In this document: piece by piece, positions 1 to 11,200 of the stretch
Layout of the letters: every line of letters begins with the position of its first letter
Position numbering within the stretch: position 1 is the stretch's first letter
NCBI RefSeq assembly: GCF_015291725.1
Contig: NZ_CP030038.1
Coordinates: forward strand, 7,987,001-8,051,000
Direction: 5' to 3'
Origin: Bradyrhizobium sp. CCBAU 51765
GTDB lineage: Bacteria; Pseudomonadota; Alphaproteobacteria; Rhizobiales; Xanthobacteraceae
DNA length: 64,000 nt
The notes under the pieces: model-generated
What the model was told of the DNA's origin: nothing
What the model saw: the letters and a program-made list of their open reading frames with translations, nothing else
The model's database searches: none
Translations under genes and position numbers: made by a program

Positions 1-886
1 ACGGCGCAACCAGCATCTCGCGGTGCCGGCCGAAGTTGCGCCAGTAATCCTCACTGACGCCATATCCGATGAAGCGATAGGCAAGACCCTGATCGCCGAT
101 CGGGCCGGTGACGTCGAGCGTGCCGTCGGCGCCGCTGCGATTGTTCGCGTAAGTCGAGCCGAGCAGCGTGACCGAGCCATGCTGGTAAAGCTCGGGGCGC
201 TTGCTGATGGTGTTGACGATGCCGCCGGGATCCATGATGCCGTAGAGCAGCGAGGCCGGGCCCTTCAGCACCTCGACGCTCTCGACCGCGGCATTGAGGC
301 TGCGGCCCTGCACCAGCGGCATGCCGTTGCGCATGATCGAGCCGTCGCGATTGTCGCCAAAGCCGCGGCGGATCACGGCGTCCTGGGTGCCGGCCAGGGT
401 GTTGGTCTGGGTGATGCCCGAGATGTTGACGAGCGCATCGTCGATGTTGCGCGGCAGCTGATCCTTCAACACCTGCTCCGGCACGATGTTGACGGCCTGC
501 GAGGTGTCGAGCGGCGAGGCGCCGCTGCGCAGCGTGGTCGCGCTCGGCATCGCGCGGTAGCCGAGCTTTGCGGCTTGCTGTGCGGCGGCTTCCGCAGCGG
601 CGCGCTCCGAGAGCGTCGGCACCGCAGGAGCGGACGTGGCAGTGCGACTGCGCTGGCGCGCGGCGGCTTGCGGGCGGCGTGAAGACTGGTCCGATGCCCG
701 CGCCGGCTTCGGCCGCTGCGCCGGCGCTTCCACCGTCACCGGCGGCAGTGCCGATTGCGCCTGCGCGGTCATCATGTTCGAGGGACATTCAGCGAGCAGC
801 ACGGCCGCTCCGATGAGAAGACGGGCACGGCTCTTGCCGGCACGAGTTTTATGGCCGCTGTCGCGGCCATCCGGATGAGCACGCAC
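1..886 (-). CDS. TonB-dependent siderophore receptor, N-terminal part (runs off the window start)
   Basis: Outer-membrane TonB-dependent receptor for a ferric siderophore; about 295 residues are visible. The frame gives a basic N-terminus, a hydrophobic stretch LLIGAAVLLA, a likely cleavage site after AQAQ, and then a plug domain with VNIVPEQVL, RRGFGDNRDG and the conserved EVLKGPASLLYG-IMDPGGIVN segment. The start is uncertain. A GTG at 886 includes the whole signal peptide and is preferred; the first ATG, at 775, would cut the signal peptide out. A longer open frame on this strand (51-788) is only a shadow. An Irr/ICE-like box lies about 100 bp upstream, which suggests iron control. The family is clear; the exact siderophore cannot be told. 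Confidence 0.85.
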   Translation of the reverse strand, partial: MRAHPDGRDSGHKTRAGKSRARLLIGAAVLLAECPSNMMTAQAQSALPPVTVEAPAQRPKPARASDQSSRRPQAAARQRSRTATSAPAVPTLSERAAAEAAAQQAAKLGYRAMPSATTLRSGASPLDTSQAVNIVPEQVLKDQLPRNIDDALVNISGITQTNTLAGTQDAVIRRGFGDNRDGSIMRNGMPLVQGRSLNAAVESVEVLKGPASLLYGIMDPGGIVNTISKRPELYQHGSVTLLGSTYANNRSGADGTLDVTGPIGDQGLAYRFIGYGVSEDYWRNFGRHREMLVAP

Positions 887-983
887 GTTCGATTCACTTC
901 CAAGTCAGACACTGCATTGAAGCTGGCGCGTCTAACAGGCATGGAGCGCGAGCGGAACCGTAGGCGGGCTTGAATCGCTCTAG

Positions 984-1000
984 TATTGAATGGTTCTAAG
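984..1000 (-). promoter_or_regulatory. Irr/ICE-like iron control box
   Basis: On the minus strand this reads CTTAGAACCATTCAATA. It matches 11 of the 14 fixed positions of the Bradyrhizobium iron control element TTTAGAA-N3-TTCTAAA. It lies about 100 bp upstream of the TonB receptor start, where an Irr site is expected. The match was made by eye. Confidence 0.5.
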
Positions 1001-1098
1001 AAGGGGTCGGCGCTGAACGGCAATCTCTAATGGCCGTCTCGCCGAGCGCGGCACGCAGCACGCGAATTCGCGGCGGCGCGTCGCGATCTTGCGCGGGC

Positions 1099-1986
1099 TC
1101 ACGCGATGGCAGGCGCCATCAACGCGTCGAGCTTCCGCTTGAGCGCGGTGCCGTCGGACAACGCGCGAAGCGGGGGGCGCACGCGCAGCCAGCCTGTATC
1201 GCCTGTCTGCGCCGCGAGGATGGCCTTCAACGTCGCGACCAGGGACGGCGTCTTCACCACAACGTCCGCCACTGCCTGCATGCGCGCCTCGACATCCTTG
1301 CCGTCAAGCATGCCCTTGACCAGCTCCGGCACGATATTGGCCATGCCGCAAATGGTGCCGGCGCCGCCCGCGGCGACCGCGCGGGCGATGTCGGGCTCAT
1401 TGCCGACGGTGATGGCGAGCTCGGGCGCGGCCGCGCGGAATGCCTGGAACTGCTTGAAGTCGCCGCTGGAGTCTTTCAAGCCGGCGACCTGCTTGCCGTA
1501 GCGCTTGCGCAAGTTCGCGGCGACCGTCGTCGGGATCGCGACGCCCGACACCTGCGGGATGTGATAGAGCGAGGCACGCAGCCGTTCGTCGGCAACACCA
1601 TCGATGATCGCGGCAAAGGCATCCTCGATGCCCTCGGGCGTGACGTTGCGGTCGAAATAGGGCGGCAGCAGCAGCACGTGGCGCAGGCCGAGGCCGAGCA
1701 CGGCGCGCGTCAGCGCGATGCTGTCGGTGATGGCGGGGAAGCCGCCGCCGATTCCGATGCGTTCCGGCGCTATGCCGGCCTTGAGCATGGCTTCGATCGT
1801 CGCGACGCGTTCGCCGGCATTGAACGAGGTGCCTTCGCCGGTGGTGCCGAACAGGACGACGCCGTCGACGCCCTTGCCGAAGAGTTGCCTGGCGTGGGCG
1901 GCGAGCCGGGCGTGATCCACGTTGCCATCGGCCGCCAGCGGCGTCGCCGACGCCACCCAGAACCCGCGAATTGCCTCCGTCATCAC
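1099..1986 (-). CDS. Dihydrodipicolinate synthase family aldolase (DapA/NAL superfamily)
   Basis: 295-residue TIM-barrel class I aldolase/lyase of the DHDPS/N-acetylneuraminate lyase superfamily, cytoplasmic. Visible motifs are GTTGEG (47-52), the catalytic tyrosine in YHIP (Y141) and the Schiff-base lysine in GLKDSSGD (K171). Length is normal for the family. It is probably not the housekeeping DapA: it sits alone, divergent from an FAD-linked oxidase and a GntR regulator, a setting typical of sugar-acid or hydroxy-acid catabolism. The substrate (2-keto-3-deoxy acid, sialic-type acid or other) cannot be assigned. The start ATG ATG follows no strong Shine-Dalgarno, so it may shift by one codon. 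Confidence 0.85.
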   Translation of the reverse strand: MMTEAIRGFWVASATPLAADGNVDHARLAAHARQLFGKGVDGVVLFGTTGEGTSFNAGERVATIEAMLKAGIAPERIGIGGGFPAITDSIALTRAVLGLGLRHVLLLPPYFDRNVTPEGIEDAFAAIIDGVADERLRASLYHIPQVSGVAIPTTVAANLRKRYGKQVAGLKDSSGDFKQFQAFRAAAPELAITVGNEPDIARAVAAGGAGTICGMANIVPELVKGMLDGKDVEARMQAVADVVVKTPSLVATLKAILAAQTGDTGWLRVRPPLRALSDGTALKRKLDALMAPAIA

Positions 1987-2075
1987 ACCGCCCTTTGCTG
2001 CCGCCCCGAACTAAGCCGCTGATCTCCAACGATCTTCCGCGCTTACCGGGATCCTGTTTTTGCTTTACTTTCCAC

Positions 2076-2094
2076 CTTGTACCTTACATACAAG
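2076..2094. promoter_or_regulatory. Probable GntR operator (inverted repeat CTTGTA-N7-TACAAG)
   Basis: Perfect 6-bp arms CTTGTA (2076-2081) and TACAAG (2089-2094), 55 bp before the FAD-oxidase start. FadR/FCD-type GntR regulators often bind TTGTATACAA-like palindromes, and such a regulator is encoded two genes on. The binding itself is inferred. Confidence 0.5.
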
Positions 2095-2148
2095 AAGGAT
2101 GCAAATCCCGGCGCCATGAGCGCAGCGGAAATATTGAGGAGGTCTCGC

Positions 2149-3561
2149 ATGGACATGGTGACCCCCGCCGGACAGCGCGACCAGCTGCTCGGCGCGTTGC
2201 GCGACAGGCTCGGCGCGGCCGCGGTGCTGACCGGCAGCGAGGTGCCCGCCCGCAATTGCAACGACTGGAGCGCGAGCCTGCCGCAGACGCCGCTTGCGGT
2301 GATCCGGCCGCTCGATGCGCAGGGCGTGGCCGATGCGATTGCGACCTGCCGGCAGGCGCGGCTTCCCTTCGTGCCGCAGGGCGGCTTGACCGGGCTGTGC
2401 CGCGGCGCCTCGCCCGAAGCCGGCTGGGTGGCGATCTCGCTGGAGCGCATGACCGGCATCGAGGAGATCGACCCTGCCTCCGCGACGATGACGGTGAAGG
2501 CGGGCACGCCGCTGGAGACGATCCAGAAGGCTGCGGACGAAGCCGGCTTCTTCTTTCCGCTCGATCTCGGCTCGCGCGGCTCCTGTGCCATCGGCGGCAA
2601 TCTCTCGACCAATGCCGGCGGCAACCGCGTCATCCGCTACGGCATGACGCGGGAGCTGGTACTTGGCCTCGAGGTCGTTTTGCCCGACGGCACCATCATC
2701 ACCAGCCTCAACAAGCTGATGAAGAACAATGCCGGCTACGATCTGAAGCATCTCTTCATCGGCTCGGAAGGCACGCTCGGCATCATCACCCGCGTGGTGC
2801 TCAAGCTGTTTCCCAAGCCGCGCTCGACGATGGCGGCGCTCTGCGCGCTGAAGGATTATGCCGCGGTGGTCGCGCTGCTGGATGCGGCGCGCGGCGGGCT
2901 CGGTCCGCTGCTGTCGGCGTTCGAGGTGATGTGGCCGGACTATTGGGACGTGATCACGAATCGCGCCGGCGTGAAGCCGCCGGTCGCGGCAGGTCACGGC
3001 CTTTACGTGCTGGTCGAGGCGCAAGGCACCGACGAGAGCCTGGACGCACCGCGCTTTCAAAACTGGCTCGAGGAGCTGATGGAACGCGGGCTGCTCGCCG
3101 ACGCCGCGGTGGCGCAGTCGCTGGCGCAGACGCAGTCCTTCTGGCGCGTGCGCGACATCTGCGCCGAGTTCGGCCAGGTGCTGGGACCGCACATCTCCTA
3201 CGACATCGGCCTTGCGGTGGCGCGGATGGACGAGTTCGTCACGCGCTGCAAGGCCGCGCTGGCCTCCGGCATCAAGGGCTGCGAGAGCGTCTATTACGGC
3301 CATATCGGCGACGGCAACCTGCATCTCGTCTCCTGGGTCGCCGGCCTCTCGGTCGCGCAGCAGCCGAAGGAGGAGATGGACGCGATCATCTACGGTCTCG
3401 TCCGCGACATGGGCGGCAGCGTCTCCGCCGAGCACGGCATCGGCACGCTGAAGAAGCAGTGGCTGGGTCATGCCAGGAGCGAGGCCGAGATCGCGCTGAT
3501 GCGGACGCTGAAGGCTGCGCTCGATCCCGAACAATTGCTCAATCCCGGCAAGGTGATCTGA
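2149..3561 (+). CDS. FAD-linked oxidase (GlcD / D-lactate or D-2-hydroxyglutarate dehydrogenase family)
   Basis: 470-residue flavoprotein that oxidises a 2-hydroxy acid to the 2-oxo acid. It has a PCMH-type FAD domain with PQGGLTGLCRGA (77-88), IGGNLSTNAGGN (148-159) and GSEGTLG (205-211), followed by the C-terminal metal-binding HIGDGNLH (385-392) and AEHGIG (427-432) motifs. The start at 2149 is chosen because GAGGAGGT (2135-2142) sits just upstream; the open frame reaches back into the operator. The GntR gene follows after 7 bp, so the two are an operon, probably autoregulated through the palindrome at 2076-2094. The precise hydroxy acid is not decidable: D-lactate, glycolate and D-2-hydroxyglutarate are all possible. 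Confidence 0.88.
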   Translation: MDMVTPAGQRDQLLGALRDRLGAAAVLTGSEVPARNCNDWSASLPQTPLAVIRPLDAQGVADAIATCRQARLPFVPQGGLTGLCRGASPEAGWVAISLERMTGIEEIDPASATMTVKAGTPLETIQKAADEAGFFFPLDLGSRGSCAIGGNLSTNAGGNRVIRYGMTRELVLGLEVVLPDGTIITSLNKLMKNNAGYDLKHLFIGSEGTLGIITRVVLKLFPKPRSTMAALCALKDYAAVVALLDAARGGLGPLLSAFEVMWPDYWDVITNRAGVKPPVAAGHGLYVLVEAQGTDESLDAPRFQNWLEELMERGLLADAAVAQSLAQTQSFWRVRDICAEFGQVLGPHISYDIGLAVARMDEFVTRCKAALASGIKGCESVYYGHIGDGNLHLVSWVAGLSVAQQPKEEMDAIIYGLVRDMGGSVSAEHGIGTLKKQWLGHARSEAEIALMRTLKAALDPEQLLNPGKVI

Positions 3562-3568
3562 GCGCGCC

Positions 3569-4234
3569 ATGCGATCGCTCAGGCTCGATACGCCGAAATC
3601 GCTGTCGCAGCGGGTGATGCTGCGGCTGCGCCAGGCGATCATCGAAGGCGAGTTCGCGCTTGGAGCGGCCATCTCCGAGGAGATGGTGGCGAATTCCTTC
3701 GGCGTCAGCCGCACGCCGGTGCGCGAGGCGATGGGCCAGTTGCAGGCGCAAGGCCTCGTCGTGATCCGGCCGCAGGTCGGCAGCTTCGTGTTCACGCCGA
3801 GCGCCGAGGACATCGATGCGCTCTGCACCTTCCGCATCGCGCTGGAGCCCAAGGCGGCCGAGCTTGCCTTCCGCCACGATCGCGACGGTGCGATTGCGGC
3901 CATGAGCGCGGCCATCGCGGCGATGGAGCCGGCGGTCACGGCGAAGGACAACATCGCCTATGGCCGCGCCGACGCCGCCTTCCACGAGGCGCTGTTCGCC
4001 CATTGCGGCAACCGCTACCTCGCCGAATCCTACCAGCTCGTCTCCGGCCGCGTCGCCGCGCTCCGCACCAATCTGACCTCGCCGATCGACGTGCGCACCC
4101 GCACGTCGTTCGACGAGCATCGCAAGCTGCTCGATTTCTTCGCACGCGGCGACTTCGCCGCCTTCGACGGCCTGATGACGACGCACATCACCAATTCGGG
4201 AATCGTCTACGCAAAAGCGCTGAAAGTGGATTGA
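3569..4234 (+). CDS. GntR family transcriptional regulator (FCD/FadR subfamily)
   Basis: 221-residue regulator. The N-terminal winged helix includes IIEGEFALGAAISEEMVANSFGVSRTPVREA (residues about 23-53), with the hallmark SRTPVREA. An all-helical FCD ligand domain follows, in which Asp/His metal ligands (for example the HEALFAHCGN region) are typical. It begins 7 bp after the FAD-linked oxidase, so it is likely co-transcribed and probably represses the operon until a hydroxy-acid substrate appears. The inverted repeat at 2076-2094 is the natural candidate operator. Confidence 0.9.
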   Translation: MRSLRLDTPKSLSQRVMLRLRQAIIEGEFALGAAISEEMVANSFGVSRTPVREAMGQLQAQGLVVIRPQVGSFVFTPSAEDIDALCTFRIALEPKAAELAFRHDRDGAIAAMSAAIAAMEPAVTAKDNIAYGRADAAFHEALFAHCGNRYLAESYQLVSGRVAALRTNLTSPIDVRTRTSFDEHRKLLDFFARGDFAAFDGLMTTHITNSGIVYAKALKVD

Positions 4235-4240
4235 GCGTGT

Positions 4241-4405
4241 CTACCGGCCTTCCTTCGCTTCCGGCCTGTCCAGAAAATCCAGCGCGGTGTTGATCTGCTC
4301 GAGCTGGTGCTCGATTCTATCGCGGTCCTCGACCGACGGCGCCTTCTCGAGCTGTTCGACGAGCTTCTGCTTCCGCAACAGCAAGTTCTCTATGACCGTG
4401 CTCAC
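4241..4405 (-). CDS. Small predicted coiled-coil protein, unknown function
   Basis: 54 residues from a GTG at 4405, with GGGGGA placed 5 nt upstream; a longer open frame to 4864 has no supporting signal. The sequence is highly charged and helical: STVIENLLLRKQKL, then EKAPSVEDRDRIEHQLEQI, with a heptad-like leucine/isoleucine pattern. It converges on the GntR gene with 6 bp between stops. Similar small proteins are, from memory, common in Bradyrhizobium, but no role is known to me. Confidence 0.6.
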   Translation of the reverse strand: MSTVIENLLLRKQKLVEQLEKAPSVEDRDRIEHQLEQINTALDFLDRPEAKEGR

Positions 4406-4739
4406 AAATCCCCCATCGCCAGAGGCGACGTCAGCGGACGCCTGAATGATGCGGACGGGCGCGACGCAGGCCCGCGCCGAACCCTCAACAGAATGTTCGC
4501 AGGCGCGGTTGGTTCCTATGGCCGAGATTCGATCGGCGCCGTCGCGAGGATGGAACCTCCGGTTAGCGCATCGCGACGCCAGAACCATGGATTCCGCCCT
4601 CGAAAGCGAGGCGAGGATGGCAAGGGCTCGATCGATCGGTGTGTGGGACCGCGCCACGGTCCCGCACGGCATCACAATCGGCGGTGGCAGCACATCGATC
4701 GGTTGAATTCGCCGGTCCGGAGTCCTATGCGTAGGCGCC
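4406..4739. other. Intergenic region, no gene seen
   Basis: 334 bp between the small coiled-coil gene and the divergent ygiQ-like gene. Short open frames on both strands have neither a ribosome site nor a plausible protein. It presumably holds both promoters. Confidence 0.5.
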
Positions 4740-6761
<2,022 letters not shown>

Positions 6762-6776
6762 CGGGCGCCGCGCCTG

Positions 6777-7070
6777 CTAGATGCTGAGCACGACCGCCCC
6801 CGACACGGCATCGGTGACGCCGCGGCCGTTGCCCTGGTCCTCGAGCACAGACCTGAAACTGTCGAGGGTCTTGATCATCGCCGATCGTGCCGCGACCAGC
6901 GCGTCCTGACTGGACCAGGTGCCGATGAGGCAGAAGGTCTGCTCGCCGGTCTTGATGATGACGCCATGCTCCAGGCCCGGCCATTTGGCCTTCCCGTCCC
7001 GGTGCGCGTCGAGGAAGGCGGCTTCCGCGCCGGGCTTCACCCTGAACTTCACCACATTGTAAACCTGCAT
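6777..7070 (-). CDS. Antibiotic biosynthesis monooxygenase (ABM) domain protein
   Basis: 97-residue single-domain protein with the ferredoxin-like alpha/beta fold of the dimeric ABM family: the beta strand MQVYNVVKFRVKPG, then AAFLDAHRDGKAKWPG, then a second strand QTFCLIGTWSS. Such proteins act as small cofactor-free oxygenases, haem-binding proteins or simply dimeric ligand binders. The single-gene setting gives no substrate clue. GGAGGGCCATC precedes the ATG. It converges with ygiQ, 15 bp between stops. Confidence 0.7.
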   Translation of the reverse strand: MQVYNVVKFRVKPGAEAAFLDAHRDGKAKWPGLEHGVIIKTGEQTFCLIGTWSSQDALVAARSAMIKTLDSFRSVLEDQGNGRGVTDAVSGAVVLSI

Positions 7071-8283
7071 GATGGCCCTCCGAAAAATGGATGAATGAAA
7101 ACGGGCGCCGCGCGAGGTCAGGACGAAACGTCCGCGGGTCGCCCCGACTGATTGTTGTCTCCGCGTGCGGCGGCGTCACCGTGACAAATCGGCATGGCGA
7201 CACCGGTCGTTTCGGTCCGCTGAAACAAAAACGCGAAAACAACCCCATGCACAGTAGCCGGCCCTCGTGGGATCAATGGCTTAGCGGCATTGCCGAGACG
7301 ATTGACCCGTCGGGCAGAAATCCGTTGCTGCGTCGGGCAAAACAGGAGCAGAATGCCAGCATCGGAAGGATCGGGATCGGGAGCCCCTTCCGTTGCTCAG
7401 TACTGGCGTCGTCGAGCTCGCGACCGCGTCCCGCGCACAATCCGTTCGGCGGCTCGTGGGGCTGCAGGCGGCGGTGCTCCTGATCGCTTGATCACCGGCA
7501 GCTCAGCAAGGGCCTGCGATACCCGCTGCGCGCTTTGCCCTGGCCGCACCGGGCTTAAGGTGCCCGGCTTGTGGCCCATCTGCGACGTTGCGTGGGGTCT
7601 GACGGAGGTCCGCTCGTCGCGGCAGCGCGGACCAGATTTGCTAAACTTAAGTTCTTCGCGTTTTGACCCAATGCGGCCCCTAACCCGCGCTTGGTTGGCG
7701 CGCCAAAGGGCTGCAATGAGGACTAAGCCGACAAGCGGTTGAAAAGCCTCGATGAAATCGATGCTGGTTTATGAGCAGGCAAGGAGTTGGCTGTGGACGT
7801 CAATCACGCCGGTCAGACGATTCGATCTTCGACGCGGCACCTACCAGTGTAGTATTGTGCTGTTCTGGAGGCTCAAAACAAAGCCGAGAAGATCAAATCC
7901 AAGGTGAGTGACTGTCTCGATCTCGCGCGATCGACCAATCTGCTCGACATAGATATGCGCGTTCTAAGTCCGCGCTAGCGTGACTCATGCCGCATAAATT
8001 TCCCCGAGACACATCGAGTTTCCCCACTTAAATCTAAGGTCTCAGCTGGTTGCGGGCAGCCGGGCCATCAGGCTCCCCAGCGATCGAGGGAGTCTCGCAC
8101 GCATTATCTGTCGCCCCAGTTGGCTCTAGTGTTTCGGCTCCAGATGACGCACTCGCGTGCCGCACCCAGCGGCGAGCCATACGAAATTTGTTCGGCGTAA
8201 CGTTTGACTCGTGACAGAAGAAGATAAAGTTTCCCTCGAATGTGACATCACCTCATCCCCGGTGTGGCGCATGACGAACGAGT
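7071..8283. other. Long intergenic region with decayed sequence, no gene supported
   Basis: About 1.2 kb without a credible gene. It holds two similar blocks, CCCGTCGGGCAGAAAT and GCGTCGGGCAAAACAG (about 7307-7350), and a hairpin GGTCCGC/GCGGACC (7607-7633). From about 7.6 kb onward it becomes visibly richer in A+T. This looks like remnant sequence at the left edge of the accessory island carrying the patatin/TIR genes. Confidence 0.5.
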
Positions 8284-11200
8284 TTACTGCAGTTGATTGA
8301 ACCGGCCCATACTCAGGAAAATGCGATCAATCACCCTAAGGTGAAATTGCGCGGGAATCCAGAGAACGAGGCTTAGAAGTCCAATTGAGATTCGGCCCAC
8401 ATGTTCGCGAACCAATGGTGATGCCAGGGGAATAACAAGAATAGCCAGCGCAAATATTATCCACCCATTCACCGTAACAGTTACTCGGGGCGGGCCACCA
8501 TCATAGATAAGCCACGCGGCTGTCACCACAATTCCAGTAGCGGCAAGAAGCAAGGTCATCAGGGGTAGAACACGGGACTGCGACCAAATTCGGAACATTC
8601 GGCTACCGGCATTTCTCAGCAGACGCAATAAGCGTCTATAGCTTGTATCCGAGGTTCTGGAATCTCGCAGCACCGACTCGATGGCCAGAAAGTCCCATTC
8701 GACACTTTCTTGCGTGTGCGTCGGCAGAACTTGAATTTGAGGTAAGTAGTGCTCGGTCATGCGATAGCCGCTTGCCATCAAGGCGTACGCCTCGACTTCG
8801 GAGAAGCTGTCAAGGTCTGTGCGAATTCCTGCAAGAAGTTCCTGAACCTCCTTCCGGACGCCGTATTCCGTGAACGGCTCGTTTGTCTGGTTCGAATCGT
8901 CACGCGGCTCTTCGCATCCCACCCAGTCGACCGGCACGACGTCGAGATCCTTCTTTAGGTGGATGAACATCGCGCCTTTGAGTAGCCCGCCCTTTTGCAT
9001 GGTGTTTAAGCGGGCATATTGTTCCTGCCGCACGCGTTCCATGAGAATCGAATTGCTCCGCGTCAGCGGCGCCAGAGTACCCCCGCCAGGATCTGGCTCA
9101 AGCGCGGTTTGCCCTGAGGCGTCGCTCACTAGAACAACGCTGCAGCCTTGTTCGAAGAGGCTTGCGATCCCCTGGTTGTCATGCACACCGCCGTCGACGT
9201 GTCTCAATATGAGCGGCTCGGCCCTTCTACCTCTTTCTTCCAGACGGTATAGCCCATCGATTCTAATTGGCTCGAATAAACCGGGCACGCAGGCAGAAGC
9301 CACCACAGCCTGAGCTAGACGGGTCTCCCGGTGCTCCAGTGGCGCGTCACCATGGTACATTCTTCGGAGCCGGTTCGTGCCGTCCGCATTGGGATCGATT
9401 GCCCAAGGAGACTCACCCATAAAGCTCGTTGTGTATTGCCAAGCATGTCCCGTGTTGAGCGTCGTGGCATTAAGGATTAGCACCGGAACTTTCGTCTGAC
9501 GGCGCCAATTGTGAATCTTCGGTTCGAAATCCTCTTCCCCTCCTAAAGGGTGGATTCTCAAATCTCTAAGAAGCAACGGACTCTTCGGTTTCCGCTCACT
9601 CGTAGCGTTCGTCCACACTCTCGCAAACAGTTCGGTCTCCAGGAGCTCTCCCAGCCGAACAGTTCGCGTGTAGGCGCGGTTAACGATCGAACGCAGAAGA
9701 GGAAGCGGGTTGGCAAACACACGCATCCGTATATTTGTCTGCACGCCAGCAAGAAAATCCGCAGCTACGCGCTGAACTAGCTCAATGTAGGCCTCGCGTA
9801 GTTCGACCTCGTTCAGTTTCTCGAGTTCATTAGTCTCCATTGCCTCCCGAAGTTGGAGGTAGTAGTAGGCGCCGATGATTGAGCCACCAGAAACACACGA
9901 AAGTACCTCGACACGGCGTAGAACATCGAGCTCGGCCAGTTTTGCAAGCACCCCGATATGAAAGAGCGAAGCACGAAAGCCCCCACCAGAAAGGGCAAGG
10001 CCGATCTTTCCAATGAACGCGCTTTCGCGTGCGGCGGCGGAGCCAACGAAAGCGTCAAGTGCTTTAGCAGCTTTCGCTACCACGGGCTCATTTGGTGATG
10101 GTATGCCTTGGTTTTGGAGCTGACAGAGCGTCGCAAGCTGTGTGGCAGTACTCCGGAATTCCCAGTCAGGGATGCTAGGGAGGGCTTTGGCCTCCAAGAG
10201 CCAGCTCTCGGCCTCGTCGTATCTGCCTAGTCCAAACAGCGCATCAGAAACCGTGACTAGATACCACCAGTTTTTGTTAAGCATGGGGTCTATGGTGCAT
10301 AACGGCAACAGTTTCGCAACTACTGCCTCTCGTATCGCCCTTGCCTCCATTCGGCGTCCGTCGACTGACGGCATCCCTTCAGCAATCTCTATGTCGGCAA
10401 GTTGGTCCAAAACGAATGCGGCGTTGATCGCGCTATAGCCGTAATCTTTCTCCGGACCAAGATCGAAGCCACGACGGTAGTAGTGATAGGAACGTTCCAG
10501 TTGGTCCTTTTGGCCGGTGGCCTGCCAGCAGCGCTTGTAAATGGCGCCCAGAATACCGAGAGTCTCCTGATCAGAGGTATTCGCGATATCCAAGGCTCCT
10601 TTGAGGATAGCAAGCGATTGATCGAGGGCCTTTAACACGGGCAAATCAGGATCTTTGTAAGTGCACAGCGCGTGCTGCTGGGCAAACCAAGCACGAAGAG
10701 TAGCTTCAGGGGTTAGTCCTTCACGAACCCTCGCAAGGACTTTCCGTGCCGCGCCGAACCTGTCCTCATTCTTTAGGCGGATCACCAGGTCCTTCACTCG
10801 ATCGGGCGGGAGCTCATGGCCTCGCAGGTAGTCCTGTGCTTCGTTGACCGAAGAGCGCGTCAGGATTACCCGACCTTCAAAGCCGACCTCGGCGGCTAAT
10901 TTACGGAACTGAGCGGTTGCATCTCTCCCGGATCTGGCGGACCCCTCCCAGACAACTGCGGCGACGAGCCGATGCAGAGCGCCCCCTTGTGCAAGTTTCT
11001 TAGCCTCGGTTATGACCGCTTTGTTTACCGCGGCGTAGGCGTCATCATCATTGGGATAATTGTCAGAGAGCACAACAAGATCTCCTGCTGCTTGAGCAGC
11101 TGAGACGAGATGGTCAAACACTCGGCCCCAATCCCCCGGTCGATCGATCACTGAGGTTTCTCGAAATCGTTCCAGCGGAGCCGGCACGATGATGCGCCGA

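Noticed and set aside
51..788. Minus-strand open frame of 245 residues
   Set aside because: Arg/His/Ala-rich shadow; the TonB receptor is read in another minus-strand frame, where plug motifs are intact.
2065..3954. Minus-strand 629-residue frame
   Set aside because: Antisense to the FAD oxidase and GntR genes; no domain, no ribosome site; an artefact of high G+C.
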